Assembly: GCA_949825045.1 (NCBI GenBank)
Contig: OX463818.1
Span: 33,124,906 to 33,188,905, forward strand
Source: Argyresthia goedartella
Lineage: Eukaryota; Arthropoda; Insecta; Lepidoptera; Argyresthiidae
Reading direction: 5' to 3'
Length of the DNA stretch: 64,000 bases
The notes beneath the pieces are model-generated. The model worked only from the letters and a program-made list of their open reading frames with translations, did not search any database and was not told the DNA's origin. Positions 43,166 through 52,832 of this stretch are shown here, piece by piece. Position numbers and translations under genes: made by a program. The stretch's first letter is position 1. Every line of letters starts with the position of its first letter.

Positions 43166-44971
43166 TTAATCCCAGAAGTGATTAGCACCGATTAAAATAT
43201 CAATTTGAGAAGGCTTGCCAAATGATGAGTCTGCCAGCTCAATATTATCGGGAATGACAATTGATTTGGGATTTATACTTACGTTAGGCACCATTGACGT
43301 AATGTGTGGCAAAACTATACAAGTTATTATATTTTTATAATCTCCATTTAGAGATTTCAGCTCAATTTCACAAGTGTAGGTCGAATGCACTATCGAATTA
43401 CCTACTCCAACGACTTGATAAGAGGACTGTATTGGTAAGGCGTTTAATTTTTGACATAAGTCTTTTGTTATTAAACATTGTTGGCTACCGCTATCCAACA
43501 AAGCGCGCGCTTTTTTGTATTTGCCATCGCTGCCTAGCACTTCAATTATTGCAGTCGATAGTAACACGGTTGTACAATTGTTGTTTGCCTCAATAGTCTG
43601 CACATTAGACGAAGCATGCAACGTAGTGCTAATTAACTTAGGGTTATTCTCCCCAGATGATTGAGCAGGAACAGGACTATTCTTGCAACATTCACCGTGT
43701 AATATGCTGTTATGTTTTTCGTTACATTGGCGGCACGGACCATAGTAACAATTAGCAGCAGAGTGACCTTCACCGAAACAGTTTTTGCAGATATTCTTGC
43801 TTTCCACAAACTTCAGTTTTTCTGGATCGGACAATTCTAGGAATGCACTGCACGTATACAGCGAGTGATTTTGTCCGCACATTTTACAAACGCGGGTACG
43901 TTTAGAAAACTTTTGGTTTTTTGTGACAACGAAGCTGCTAACTTTCGGTGTAGTTTTCTTTGCTTGCTCTTGGGGAACCTTTGTAATTGAACTGGAAGAG
44001 GAGTTAACTTTGACCATTTCTAGCATATCAGCCCTATTTTTGAGAAATTCTACCAGATCCTGAAGGGTAAGTTTCGAATGAGATTTGGAAACAGTCATTT
44101 TATATTGTTCCCATTCTTTTTCTGTAGTATAATCAAGTTTTGAAAGCATTATATGGATAATGAGTGTATCCCAAGATTCGGTAGGTTCTCCTAAGGACTT
44201 TAAATGGCGCAAATTCTTTAGAATCGAATCTATGAGCTTTCGTATTTGGGAAGCAGACTCTTTTGCGATTGAATGCAGTGAGAATAGAGCTTTAACGTGG
44301 TTATGAATAAGCAAATTAGTGTTATTGTACCTATTCTCAAGCAACTCCCAGGCAACTGAGTAGTTCGAAGAAGAAAACTCTAAAGCTTTTATGACCTGTA
44401 GGGCATTGCCGGTAAGGGCAGAACGCAAATAATGAAATCTTTGTATGTCATCCAGACTTCTAGAATTGTGGATCATGGAAAGAAAAGTGTCTCTGAACTC
44501 CAGCCAATTATCGTATGATCCCTCGAAAGTGGGTAGTACAATAGTCGGTAATTTAATCGTCGACCTAGCATTGCACCCAGACAACTCACAAGTTGTTCTT
44601 ACTCCTTTTTCTAAAATCATATTAGCATCTGCCAATGCAGAATAGTAGGTATTTTCAAATTCCTCACGAGCCTCTAACTGTTTTAGCAAATCGCTAGCCG
44701 AAGCGGAAATTTCCAGAGCTTCTTGATAGATATTAAACTCCGTCATGAGTGATTTAGCAGTCGTGGAACGTAACCTCAATTCTAACAATTGCCTATCAGA
44801 GATATCAGAAGAGTCGAGGGAGCTCAAGTACTTCACAAAAAGAGTTAGTTTACTCTTTACTGTTCCTCTTTTCTTCGTTAACTCACGAAGCTGATTATTT
44901 AAATCAGTCGTGGCTACACTTTGAGGTGCCGTCGTGGCTAATGGTTGGCCTAAATTTTTGTCCTGACTCAT
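43166..44971 (-). CDS. gag: BEL/Pao 2 Gag and protease
   Basis: 601 residues from ATG 44971 (MSQDKNLGQPLATTAPQ). DUF1759-type Gag with KLPTIVLPTFEGSYDNWLEF (residues about 138-158). Three Cys/His clusters: CKMCGQNHSLYTC, CKNCFGEGHSAANC and CRQCNEKHNSILH. The DUF1758-type aspartic protease starts at ARALLDSGSQQCLITKDLC. The frame ends at TAA 43166-43168 after ANHFWD, well inside Pol sequence conserved in BEL/Pao 1, where the protein continues. The stop is therefore likely a recent mutation or a readthrough site. Confidence 0.92.
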   Translation of the reverse strand: MSQDKNLGQPLATTAPQSVATTDLNNQLRELTKKRGTVKSKLTLFVKYLSSLDSSDISDRQLLELRLRSTTAKSLMTEFNIYQEALEISASASDLLKQLEAREEFENTYYSALADANMILEKGVRTTCELSGCNARSTIKLPTIVLPTFEGSYDNWLEFRDTFLSMIHNSRSLDDIQRFHYLRSALTGNALQVIKALEFSSSNYSVAWELLENRYNNTNLLIHNHVKALFSLHSIAKESASQIRKLIDSILKNLRHLKSLGEPTESWDTLIIHIMLSKLDYTTEKEWEQYKMTVSKSHSKLTLQDLVEFLKNRADMLEMVKVNSSSSSITKVPQEQAKKTTPKVSSFVVTKNQKFSKRTRVCKMCGQNHSLYTCSAFLELSDPEKLKFVESKNICKNCFGEGHSAANCYYGPCRQCNEKHNSILHGECCKNSPVPAQSSGENNPKLISTTLHASSNVQTIEANNNCTTVLLSTAIIEVLGSDGKYKKARALLDSGSQQCLITKDLCQKLNALPIQSSYQVVGVGNSIVHSTYTCEIELKSLNGDYKNIITCIVLPHITSMVPNVSINPKSIVIPDNIELADSSFGKPSQIDILIGANHFWD

Positions 44972-45240
44972 TTTGGCGGTCTATAGAAAGACAAGGTACT
45001 CACGGTTACCTGCAAACAGCACGCACGACACTATGACAACGTGGCGATTAATGCGCAGCACACGTTGGCTCTTCAACTCGACCTAAGCACGATAAAAACA
45101 CGTTTTAGCACAGAATTAAAACCAGGTGATGTGGAACGATAGGACAGACCCTTGTCTCGCGATGATGATGATTCTGGATGGATGACGCAATCTTCTGGTC
45201 GGATTCTGATCTTCAATCTCATGCGGCTCTGAAGGTCCAA

Positions 45241-45523
45241 TGTTTGCGACTGTGATTCTGACTGGGGTCTGGCTATAGGAGTTCCAATGAAGTCTTGTAT
45301 TTAGAAAATATTCGTTTTTTATTGAAATAATACATGTGGTTTGTAGGTCTATCAATCGAGAGAGAGGAAGTGAAATGAGACATGGCCGGCTTTATATAGT
45401 AACAACGACGCCATCTATATTACGAAATTAGAACTTTCTTCATTAGCTTCATACATCATCTTCTTCATTGATTGGCATTGATTGAAGTAACTGCGAATGC
45501 CACCGGTAGATGGCGCGTTAACA
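45241..45523 (-). repeat. BEL/Pao 2 5' LTR
   Basis: 283 bp, 99.6% identical to the other LTR. In element orientation it is followed at 45240 by TTGGACCTTCAGAGCC, a tRNA-Tyr-like primer site. Confidence 0.95.
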
Positions 45524-45528
45524 TCCAG

Positions 45529-46189
45529 GCTTATGGCAGTATTCACAGACAGATTTCTTCTTACTGAAGTATGCATTAGCCTTATCTTCATGAGTACTGT
45601 GACGCAACTCCTCTTGCAGTAACCTTGTTCTTACCAACTCACTCGTGAGTTGTTTGGTGAGACAGGCTGTTTCCAGACTCGAGATGAGCACATCAAACTG
45701 CTGAGGCAGTCCACTCAACAGTATTTCAGCGACTTCACTGTCTTCAATGATTTTATTTATGTCAGCAAGTTGTTGGACAAGCATCATCACACCATTGATG
45801 TACTCGGTCATAGAAGTGTATTGAGAGTATTCCGCACGATGCAGCTGACGCAATAACACCACGTGACGATACAGTCCTTTGTGTTCGAAGATCTCTGCTA
45901 GCTTCGTCCACGCTTCTTTTGCAGTCTCCGCACTGCGCACATATTGGTAGCATGACGGGTGTAACGACAAGGAAATGCGCGCTAGCGCACGTTGATCACG
46001 TGCAGGATCTTCTATCGCATTAGCCGCGGTGAAGCAGCTCCATAAATTCTCCAGGGTCAAAATGGCCTTGACGGCAAACTTCCATGTGGCGTAGTTGCCG
46101 CCATCGACCAGGCGTTCAATGTTGTAATTGTTAGTAAGGTTAGGCTGATGCTGGGGCAGCTGCTGCTGCTGTTGCTGCTGATTCGACAT
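45529..46189 (-). CDS. gag: copia Gag (cut in the zinc knuckle)
   Basis: Starts MSNQQQQQQQLPQHQPNLTN at ATG 46189, close to the 5' LTR. It has the UBN2-type Gag fold: IERLVDGGNYATWKFAVKAI, LTLENLWSCF and IFEHKGLYRHVVLLRQLHRA. It ends in CEYCHKPG, the first half of a CCHC knuckle, where BEL/Pao 2 has inserted; the second half (HTEKRC) is at about 39300. Gag and Pol would form one polyprotein in an undisturbed copy. Confidence 0.9.
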
Positions 46190-46216
46190 TTTTCGGCTCC
46201 GTGCCGGGCGGGAACA

Positions 46217-46231
46217 CGCTGGGCCCTAACC
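46217..46231 (-). promoter_or_regulatory. copia primer binding site, half-tRNA initiator-Met type
   Basis: GGTTAGGGCCCAGCG directly inside the 5' LTR resembles the anticodon-arm segment of initiator tRNA-Met (GGTTATGGGCCCAGC) that copia-type elements use as primer. One base is missing relative to that. Confidence 0.7.
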
Positions 46232-46546
46232 TATTGGGCAGTACGTGGCGTAGTTGTTTAAAGGTTTCGGGAATGAAAATACTTCCTGGTTGATATTCCC
46301 GTATTTACTGTGTCAGCAATAAATAGTACACGAATTATGACAAATACAAGCAGAAGCAGTTTAACAGCGATTAGATTTAGAATTATATTTTATCAGCGCA
46401 GCACCACACAAGCAATAATTCACAAGAGACGGAAAGAGAGAGAACGCCATATTTAAAAAGTATAAACGTCACATTTCACAGATTAAATTATTACCATTAG
46501 TAGTGATGTGAAAATGTTAGGATACCATCAGATTCAATCTTTCACA
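46232..46546 (-). repeat. copia 5' LTR
   Basis: 315 bp, two substitutions from the 3' LTR. It is flanked outward by target duplication CTTCT at 46547-46551. Confidence 0.93.
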
Positions 46547-46551
46547 CTTCT

Positions 46552-48568
46552 GCGATGCATCAAAGGACGCATACGGTGCATGCCTCTATGTCAGGTCGAC
46601 GAGTGATGACGGTCTTGTTAAAGTCCACTTACTTTGCTCAAAATCACGTGTTGCACCAATCAAGGCGGTAACAATACCACGACTTGACTTTGCGGCGCCA
46701 TAGCTGGAGCCAAGCTTCTGAGCAAGGTGCTACTTGCAACACGGTTAAATTTAAGCAAATGTTTCCTATGGACAGATTCATCTGTGGTTTTGAGTTGGCT
46801 CAAAACGCCACCTAACAAACTTAAGCCCTTTGTTAAAAACAGAGTGGCTGATATTCAGGAACTGACGAAACTTCATCAATGGCGTCATGTTGCTACGTCT
46901 GTCAACCCTGCGGATCTATTAAGCAGAGGTTTGAGCATCACACAGACAGAAAAACTTCAATTATGGTGGAATGGTCCAAAATTCCTAGTTCAAAATGAGG
47001 AGACTTGGCCAAACAGAATATTTGACCAAGTCGATGATATACCGGAAGTTACAGCAGTAGTGGTAACCTCCAATGATCCGGTTGAAATATTCCCATTTTC
47101 GCGATTTTCTAAATTATCAAAACTGAAATCCACACTGGCTTATGTATTACGGTTCATCAGCAACTGCAGAAAATTTCAAGGAGATAGAAATTTTGGACCA
47201 ATCACTCACGAAGAAACAGAAACATCAATGAAAACACTTTACAAACTATCGCAAAGGGAAACATTTCAGGAGTACGACATTTTAGCTAGTGGAAACCCCT
47301 TAAAAGCTAAAAACAATTTAGCTTCATTGTGTCCATTCATGAGTGGAGATGGACTCTTGCGAGTAGGAGGGCGTATCAGGAACGGGGACTTCAGCTTCCA
47401 GAAGAAGCATCCTGTCCTGTTGTCGTCTAAACATGCACTAACAAAGCTAATCTTTGAACACGAGCACTTGCGCCTTTTACATGCGGGGCCTCAGCTTTTA
47501 CTATCAAGCATTCGTGAGGAGTTGTGGCCGCTCGGTGGTCGAAACGTCTCAAAACAAGTAGTGCGTAAATGTCATCGTTGTTTTCGTTATAAACCGCAGA
47601 TGGTTGCTCCAATCATGGGCAACTTGCCAAAACAACGTCTTCAGCCGGGCTACCCCTTTCAAACTACCGGAATAGACTACGCAGGTCCTATAATCGCTTT
47701 GAACAAGCGTGGGCGTGGCAGTAGGACAGAAAAGGCTTATATCGCCGTCTTCGTTTGCTTTACTACAAAGGCTATTCACTTAGAGCTTGTGAGTGACCTC
47801 TCTACGAACTCATTTTTGTCTACTTTCCGCCGCTTCATTGCCAGACGCTCAAAACCATGCACCTGTTTTTCTGATAATGGTAGTCAATTTGTAGGGGCGC
47901 GAAACGAACTTTATGAGTTTGTGAAGGCCAATGACAACTCTATCGTCAGTAAGATGCATAACGAGGGAATTAACTTTAAATTCATACCGGCTTATGCGCC
48001 CCACATGGGTGGTTTATGGGAGGCCGGTGTTAAATCTGTTAAATCGCATCTTCATCGAGTCCTAGGTAATGCTCATCTTGTATTCGAAGACCTCTATACA
48101 GTCCTTGTCCAAATAGAGGCTGTTCTCAATTCTCGTCCCTTGACACCTCTCTCAACCGACCCACATGACTTGACAGCTCTAACCCCAGGACACTTTTTGG
48201 TGGGACGACCTCTTACTGCGCTGCCGACTCCATCGCTTGTTGACGACAATCCAGGAAGACTCACTCGTTACCAGAGACTGGAGCAATTACGCCAACACTT
48301 CTGGGCGAGATGGAACAAAGGATATCTCGCAGAGTTGCAGCAAAGATCAAAATGGCGGACATCAAAGGGCACTCTACAAGAAGGAACCTTGGCACTTATC
48401 AAAGATGATGCTGTACACCCTATGGACTGGAGATTAGGACGCGTGGTGAAGATCCATCCAGGAACTGACGGTATCTGCAGAGTTGCTGATCTACGAACTG
48501 CCAAAGGGGTCATTCGTCGAGCGTTTTCGAGAATATGTCCATTGCCCCTTGAAGATTATGATTGTTGA
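46552..48568 (+). pseudogene. pol: BEL/Pao 1 Pol, part 2: RNase H and integrase
   Basis: Resumes exactly where the copia target site ends: CDASKDAYGACLYVRS continues the RNase H motif begun at 35420. A 1-bp loss near 46693 shifts the frame before the long open segment from 46727. RNase H continues LWTDSSVVLSWLKTPP. Integrase: HLRLLHAGPQLLLSSIREEL to CHRCFR, TTGIDYAGPII, CFSDNGSQFVGARNEL and MGGLWEAGVKSVKSH. The DUF5641-type tail has RYQRLEQLRQHFWARW, and the end is CPLPLEDYDC. Apart from the shift, this half is open. Confidence 0.9.
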
Positions 48569-48597
48569 AAGGACAAGCCTTTCAACGCGGCCGGGCA

Positions 48598-48865
48598 TGT
48601 TAAGAAATCGTTCATCTTCATACGATTACAAGATTGGATACCCTCTTCCTGGGGAGGCGGGCGCGCGGGGAAACACGCTAAACAGTAGGAGCTAGGACTC
48701 GACCGCAGCCACATCATTTGCAATGTTTAATTCAATTACGTCATATATACTCAAAATTTGTAAACTACCAAGTTACCAGTAAATACTATATCAAATGCTG
48801 AATCTGGATTTTTATTTGTGAAGAAATTTATTGAGGAATTCAGGCGCTAGAACAAACCACCAACA
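48598..48865 (+). repeat. BEL/Pao 1 right LTR
   Basis: 268 bp, five substitutions from the left LTR. It is preceded by GCGGCCGGGCA as a weak purine tract and followed by target duplication CAAGT. Confidence 0.95.
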
Positions 48866-48984
48866 CAAGTAATTATCGAAAAAAATATTTTTGGTCACAA
48901 GCTTTTACTTATGTGTACAATTTTAACAAAATTTAATAAAATATTACCTAACGTAGATATTGTGAAAAAAAAGTTGAAAAAAAG

Positions 48985-49070
48985 CAAATGCATTCACCCG
49001 AAAATCGAACCCGAGACTACTTATAATACATGCAGTCAGACCACTACACCACACTGACGTGGCTCGAAGT
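48985..49070 (-). mobile_element. degenerate tRNA-like sequence, probable SINE head
   Basis: On the minus strand it has an A-box-like TAGTGGTCTGACTGC and a B-box-like GGGTTCGATTTTC at tRNA spacing. The arms do not pair as a good cloverleaf. It is followed on that strand by a T-rich tail. More likely a SINE fragment than a gene. Confidence 0.4.
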
Positions 49071-49108
49071 GTTCAAAAAAGCGATGTACTTACACTCAAA
49101 AAAATATT

Positions 49109-49331
49109 ATTATTAAAACAAAAACCTGACTGCTTAAAATTAATGAATTAAAAAGGAAAAAACAAGTTAAAATTGCAAGTTACTTTGCATTACACGCAAT
49201 GGTAGTTTGTATCTTTGGTCAACAAAACATGGCCTCCGACTGCGTGTAATGTAAAGTAACTTGCAATTTTAACTTGTTTTTTCCTTTTTAATTCATTAAT
49301 TTTAAGCAGTCGGGTTTTTTGTTTTAGTAAT
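49109..49331. mobile_element. foldback element with about 90-bp inverted arms
   Basis: 49109-49198 and 49241-49331 are near-perfect inverted copies (for example TTGCAAGTTACTTT / AAAGTAACTTGCAA), separated by 42 bp. Non-coding. Transcription would give a long hairpin. Confidence 0.85.
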
Positions 49332-51890
49332 AATACTTTTGTTTCCAACTTTTTAGTTAGTAACAAATATGAATATAAGTGAGAACCCCAATTAAAAAAC
49401 TTTAAATCGCTTTAAATCTTAAAATATTATTTCAACTGAAAAATGGTTAATGTTTATTTTTTATTTTTGACGTTATGGCGTCTGGATGTCGCTGTGATGA
49501 GTTTCGATTATTGTCATATCCTTAGTGATACTCGCAAGGTTAAGATGGTTAAGAAAAATCAATTGACGTGCGAATCATCAAAATCGGTAAACGCGTTTGA
49601 TCTCTACAATAGTACAAAGGAACAAACATATATATATATATACATACTTAGACTGACAAACACATTACCCTACTGCAGTCGGGAAAAAAAAATTGACGAA
49701 TCGGGTAAATGCCGCTCCTTCTCTGGACCTGATCATCAGATCAATACCAACTCCTGATAGAAGCTATTGTCACCGGGTGGGAGGGAATACAGCTTAATAC
49801 CTTTGAGTATTTATTGTCTTGTCCTTCATACCTAATTTCAGCTCAATCGGACCGCTGGAAGTCGCTCAAAAATCGATCGCAATATTCCGCCCGTACTTTA
49901 TAAACTTACTTGACGTGAAGTGTAGTAAAAGCTTGTAACAATATCTATTAGCTTTTAAATTAAAGAAACACGCCCGATCGCTAAATATCGGTAGTCGTGC
50001 GCGTCAATGACCTCTCATACTAATTTACCTACCTAGAAAAAACTATTTTGGAGCTTGCAGAAACCTTCAGCTTCGATTGGTTTGAGTAAATTTACATAAC
50101 CAAAAGTAATTACTTAAATGAAAGAAAATACTTTAGATATTTTGACTTTGGACATTATCAAAACTAAATAAAATAAAACTTTCCGTACCTAAGCGAACAC
50201 AATATTATGAACAGAACTTGAATGAATTGTCGACAAAAATTGTATTACGTACGTATACAAGCCGGCCGGTACGGCACAATTACTCAAAAAACAAAACATT
50301 TGATTAAAACAGATTTGCGGAGGCGCCAAGCTTGGGGCCCGCGGGGAAGGAGTGGTTTGTGATTGGCTGATCGCAATTCCGGGGCATTCGAATTGTCAAA
50401 TGCACAAGCGGGCAGCGAGTGGGCAAGCGGGAGTGGGGTTATAAATTTAAAACATAAACATAAACATAACTTTATTTAGGAGAAGATATACAATTACAAA
50501 GTCCACTACTACCCAAAAAAGGGCAAGCCCTTTGGCATAGGATGAGTAGTTACTTCCCAATAGGTGGCACAATTTAACAATATTATCTTTTGCGTAGATA
50601 TTTGATAAATTACAATATAATTTTTTAAGACATAGTTATTGAGATTAATTGGAATTGAGAATTTAATGTTATGAATCTAGGTCGGACTCTATGTCAACTT
50701 AAAACGCGCTAATTTTCAAATTAGTCCTAGAAACTTTTTTTGGTGTGGTTTTTGGTGACGTGGGAGTAAGACGTGATGCCCAAGGACGGATTTTTTTGTG
50801 TTTCTTCTGGTGCCCCCTCAGACGTGATGCCCTAGGCAATTGCTTAATTTGATTTAGGGTTAATCCGTCACTGCCAACCAGGCTTTGGCTTTAGAGTGTC
50901 TCAAAATTCACGGTGTATGTATCCCAAACAGTATTTAGCTATCATAAATACCTAGCTATGTTTTCAATATTGTCAACTCTTAAAACCAAATTTAAACTCT
51001 TTATAATAAAATATAATACGAGTAATAATAACTACGCCATTTTGAGAAAATAAGATTGACAAATAAATTTAAAATGACTACACATTCAATGAAAAAATAC
51101 AAAAGTATTGTGGCGTTCGAATTGGAGGCTGGCCGACGTTACGATGTTTAATATTTCTAAGGTCGGCCCCTGTTTCGTGTACCTTATTTCTCAAGATTTA
51201 ACTAATATCAACCCGGCCGGAATTTAGTCATTAAACGTAAGATATATTTATTTACCTATAAGCTTTGCAAATTTACTATTAAGCCGATGGAATTGGTAGA
51301 ATTGATATTTAGGAAACAGACTGCATTAACATTAAGTCGGCCACTGCCGACTTAACGGTTGTAAGTTGAAACTGGTATCCTAGTGGCGGCCCCCTATTTT
51401 TCCTCTAACCAATACACAAAACGTTGAAAAAACTATCTCAAAATATAGTAAAAATAACCTTAAAGTGATAACAAAGCTTAAAAGAAAACAAAAACTTCTT
51501 ACCGATGTTAATGTCAATCCCCGAAGCGTGGGTATTCACAGAAAATAAGCTACTTTTTGCATGAAGTTGAAGCTTCAACGACCGTATCGATACTGACGCT
51601 CAGTGTGCGAATCGCGAGTGGCGTAATTTGCGAATCGCGACTGACGTAATTGGATTGTGACGGTTTGTACTTAAAGAGTATGAACTAAGGTTGCAATGCG
51701 AGTGGATAAATTGTCACTTTCTTACCTTTTGAATGAATGCAAGCTGAAAATGTGCAGACGGCCGAGGTTTGGGGGGGAAGGGGGGGGGCGCCGTTTGGCG
51801 TATCAACCTACATAGAGTGTGAAAGTAGCCGCACCAATAACTTTGTAAACGACATTTTGCTATGTAAAATCCAAACTATTCACTCTACAC
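49332..51890. other. AT-rich DNA without recognisable genes
   Basis: No frame here has a recognisable motif. A 104-codon frame at 49443-49757 lacks support. A GC-rich stretch at 50325-50445 could be a regulatory or repeat fragment. The remainder is unremarkable. Confidence 0.4.
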
Positions 51891-51894
51891 CATA

Positions 51895-51960
51895 CCTACC
51901 ACTGTACAGTGGTACGGACCCCTTCGTGCGCGAGTCCGTCTCGCACTTGGCCGGATTTTC
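51895..51960. repeat. lepidopteran-type interspersed repeat end
   Basis: The run ACGGACCCCTTCGTGCGCGA followed by GTCCGTCTCGCACTTGGCCGG resembles a sequence I recall as very common in moth and butterfly genomes. It supports the taxon guess but the parent element is not visible. Confidence 0.45.
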
Positions 51961-52832
51961 TTATTACAGCCCAAATCGTCATCATTAAAGTCTGATTCGG
52001 ACTCACTGGAGCAGTATTGTAGATTTACAATCAGTTCCTGGGTGCATTGGTCGAATTGTACTTCACGCTCCCAATCTTCTTCCATAATTGTTCTTGATCT
52101 ATCGACGACTTTCCTCCGATTTTCCGGCGTGACATTGCACATGTATTCTTCAGTAAAGTCAGTATTTTATTTGCCGTAAAAGTGGGTGTTGTATTAAGTC
52201 TGGCTGCGTAACCTTAACAAAGAAATAATACAACACGTTTGTTCCCTATCCTATAGATCCAGTGGCTAGATCCATACTGGATCCAACGAGATTTTAATTT
52301 TTCTTGAGATCCAGATTTAAAAAAATGGGTCTTAAGAGAAATTAAGGAGTGTTGCCACAACTGCGTTCCCAAATTGTACATATCCGAAGTAAAATTACAC
52401 ATACGCATTTTATTATTCAAATTACTCACAGCTTACGGCAGCAGCGGCACGAAACATATGATTCATTGATGACAAAAAATCCTCGCATTTAATTTCATGG
52501 AATGAAGTTTCTCTTCGTGTCTGGAAAAACTGCATGATAAAATCAAAATTCTGTGATCGAAATTCGATGCGGTCTAATCTGAAAAAAAAAACATATCGTT
52601 TGCTCATAATTGTTATGAAAAATTAATATGATGAAATTGTAATGTTATTAATTCATCTAGTAATGCATTTAAACTTTAGACATGGCACATAGATACCAGT
52701 ATTGATTCAATGATGATATTTAAAAAATCTGCTGATGCTAGCCCAGACCAAGCAAGACAAGTATTTGGCCGAACATAATCTTCCATTTACTTTGTCCGAT
52801 ACTCTTGTACCTTTTCTACGTAATACATTTCC
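51961..52832. other. uncharacterised AT-rich stretch
   Basis: Short minus-strand frames (51885-52142, 52422-52607) have no recognisable motif. Those left of the piggyBac relic might include degraded element sequence, but I cannot support a call. Confidence 0.3.

Larger units (their letters stand above)
39319..45523 (-). mobile_element. BEL/Pao retrotransposon 2, inserted in the copia Gag
   Basis: LTRs of 283 bp at 39319-39601 and 45241-45523 (TGTTAAC...GCAAACA in element orientation) differ at one site. The target duplication TCCAG is at 39314-39318 and 45524-45528. A polypurine tract GCGGGGGAATA precedes the 3' LTR, and a primer site TGGACCTTCAGAGCCGCAT follows the 5' LTR. It is 6205 bp, with Gag and Pol both present. 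It is the youngest insertion in the stack. Confidence 0.96.
35426..46546 (-). mobile_element. Ty1/copia retrotransposon inserted in BEL/Pao 1
   Basis: LTRs of 315 bp at 35426-35740 and 46232-46546 differ at two sites. The target duplication CTTCT is at 35421-35425 and 46547-46551. In element orientation the LTR runs TGTGAAAG to CCCAATA. Next to the 5' LTR is GGTTAGGGCCCAGCG, and a polypurine tract AAGGAGGAG precedes the 3' LTR. Without the nested BEL/Pao 2 the element is about 4.9 kb, a normal copia length. Confidence 0.95.
28274..48865 (+). mobile_element. BEL/Pao retrotransposon 1, carrying nested insertions
   Basis: LTRs of 268 bp at 28274-28541 and 48598-48865 (TGTTAAG...CCAACA) differ at five sites. 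The target duplication CAAGT is at 28269-28273 and 48866-48870. Gag-Pol on the plus strand is interrupted by a copia element at 35421-46551, and a hAT element lies in the leader. Removing the insertions leaves roughly 6.8 kb, normal for BEL/Pao. The coding region has an in-frame stop at 33676 and a 1-bp loss near 46693, so this copy is dead. Confidence 0.95.

Noticed and set aside
49443..49757. 104-codon plus-strand frame
   Set aside because: No recognisable motif, low-complexity YIYIYI stretch, AT-rich context.
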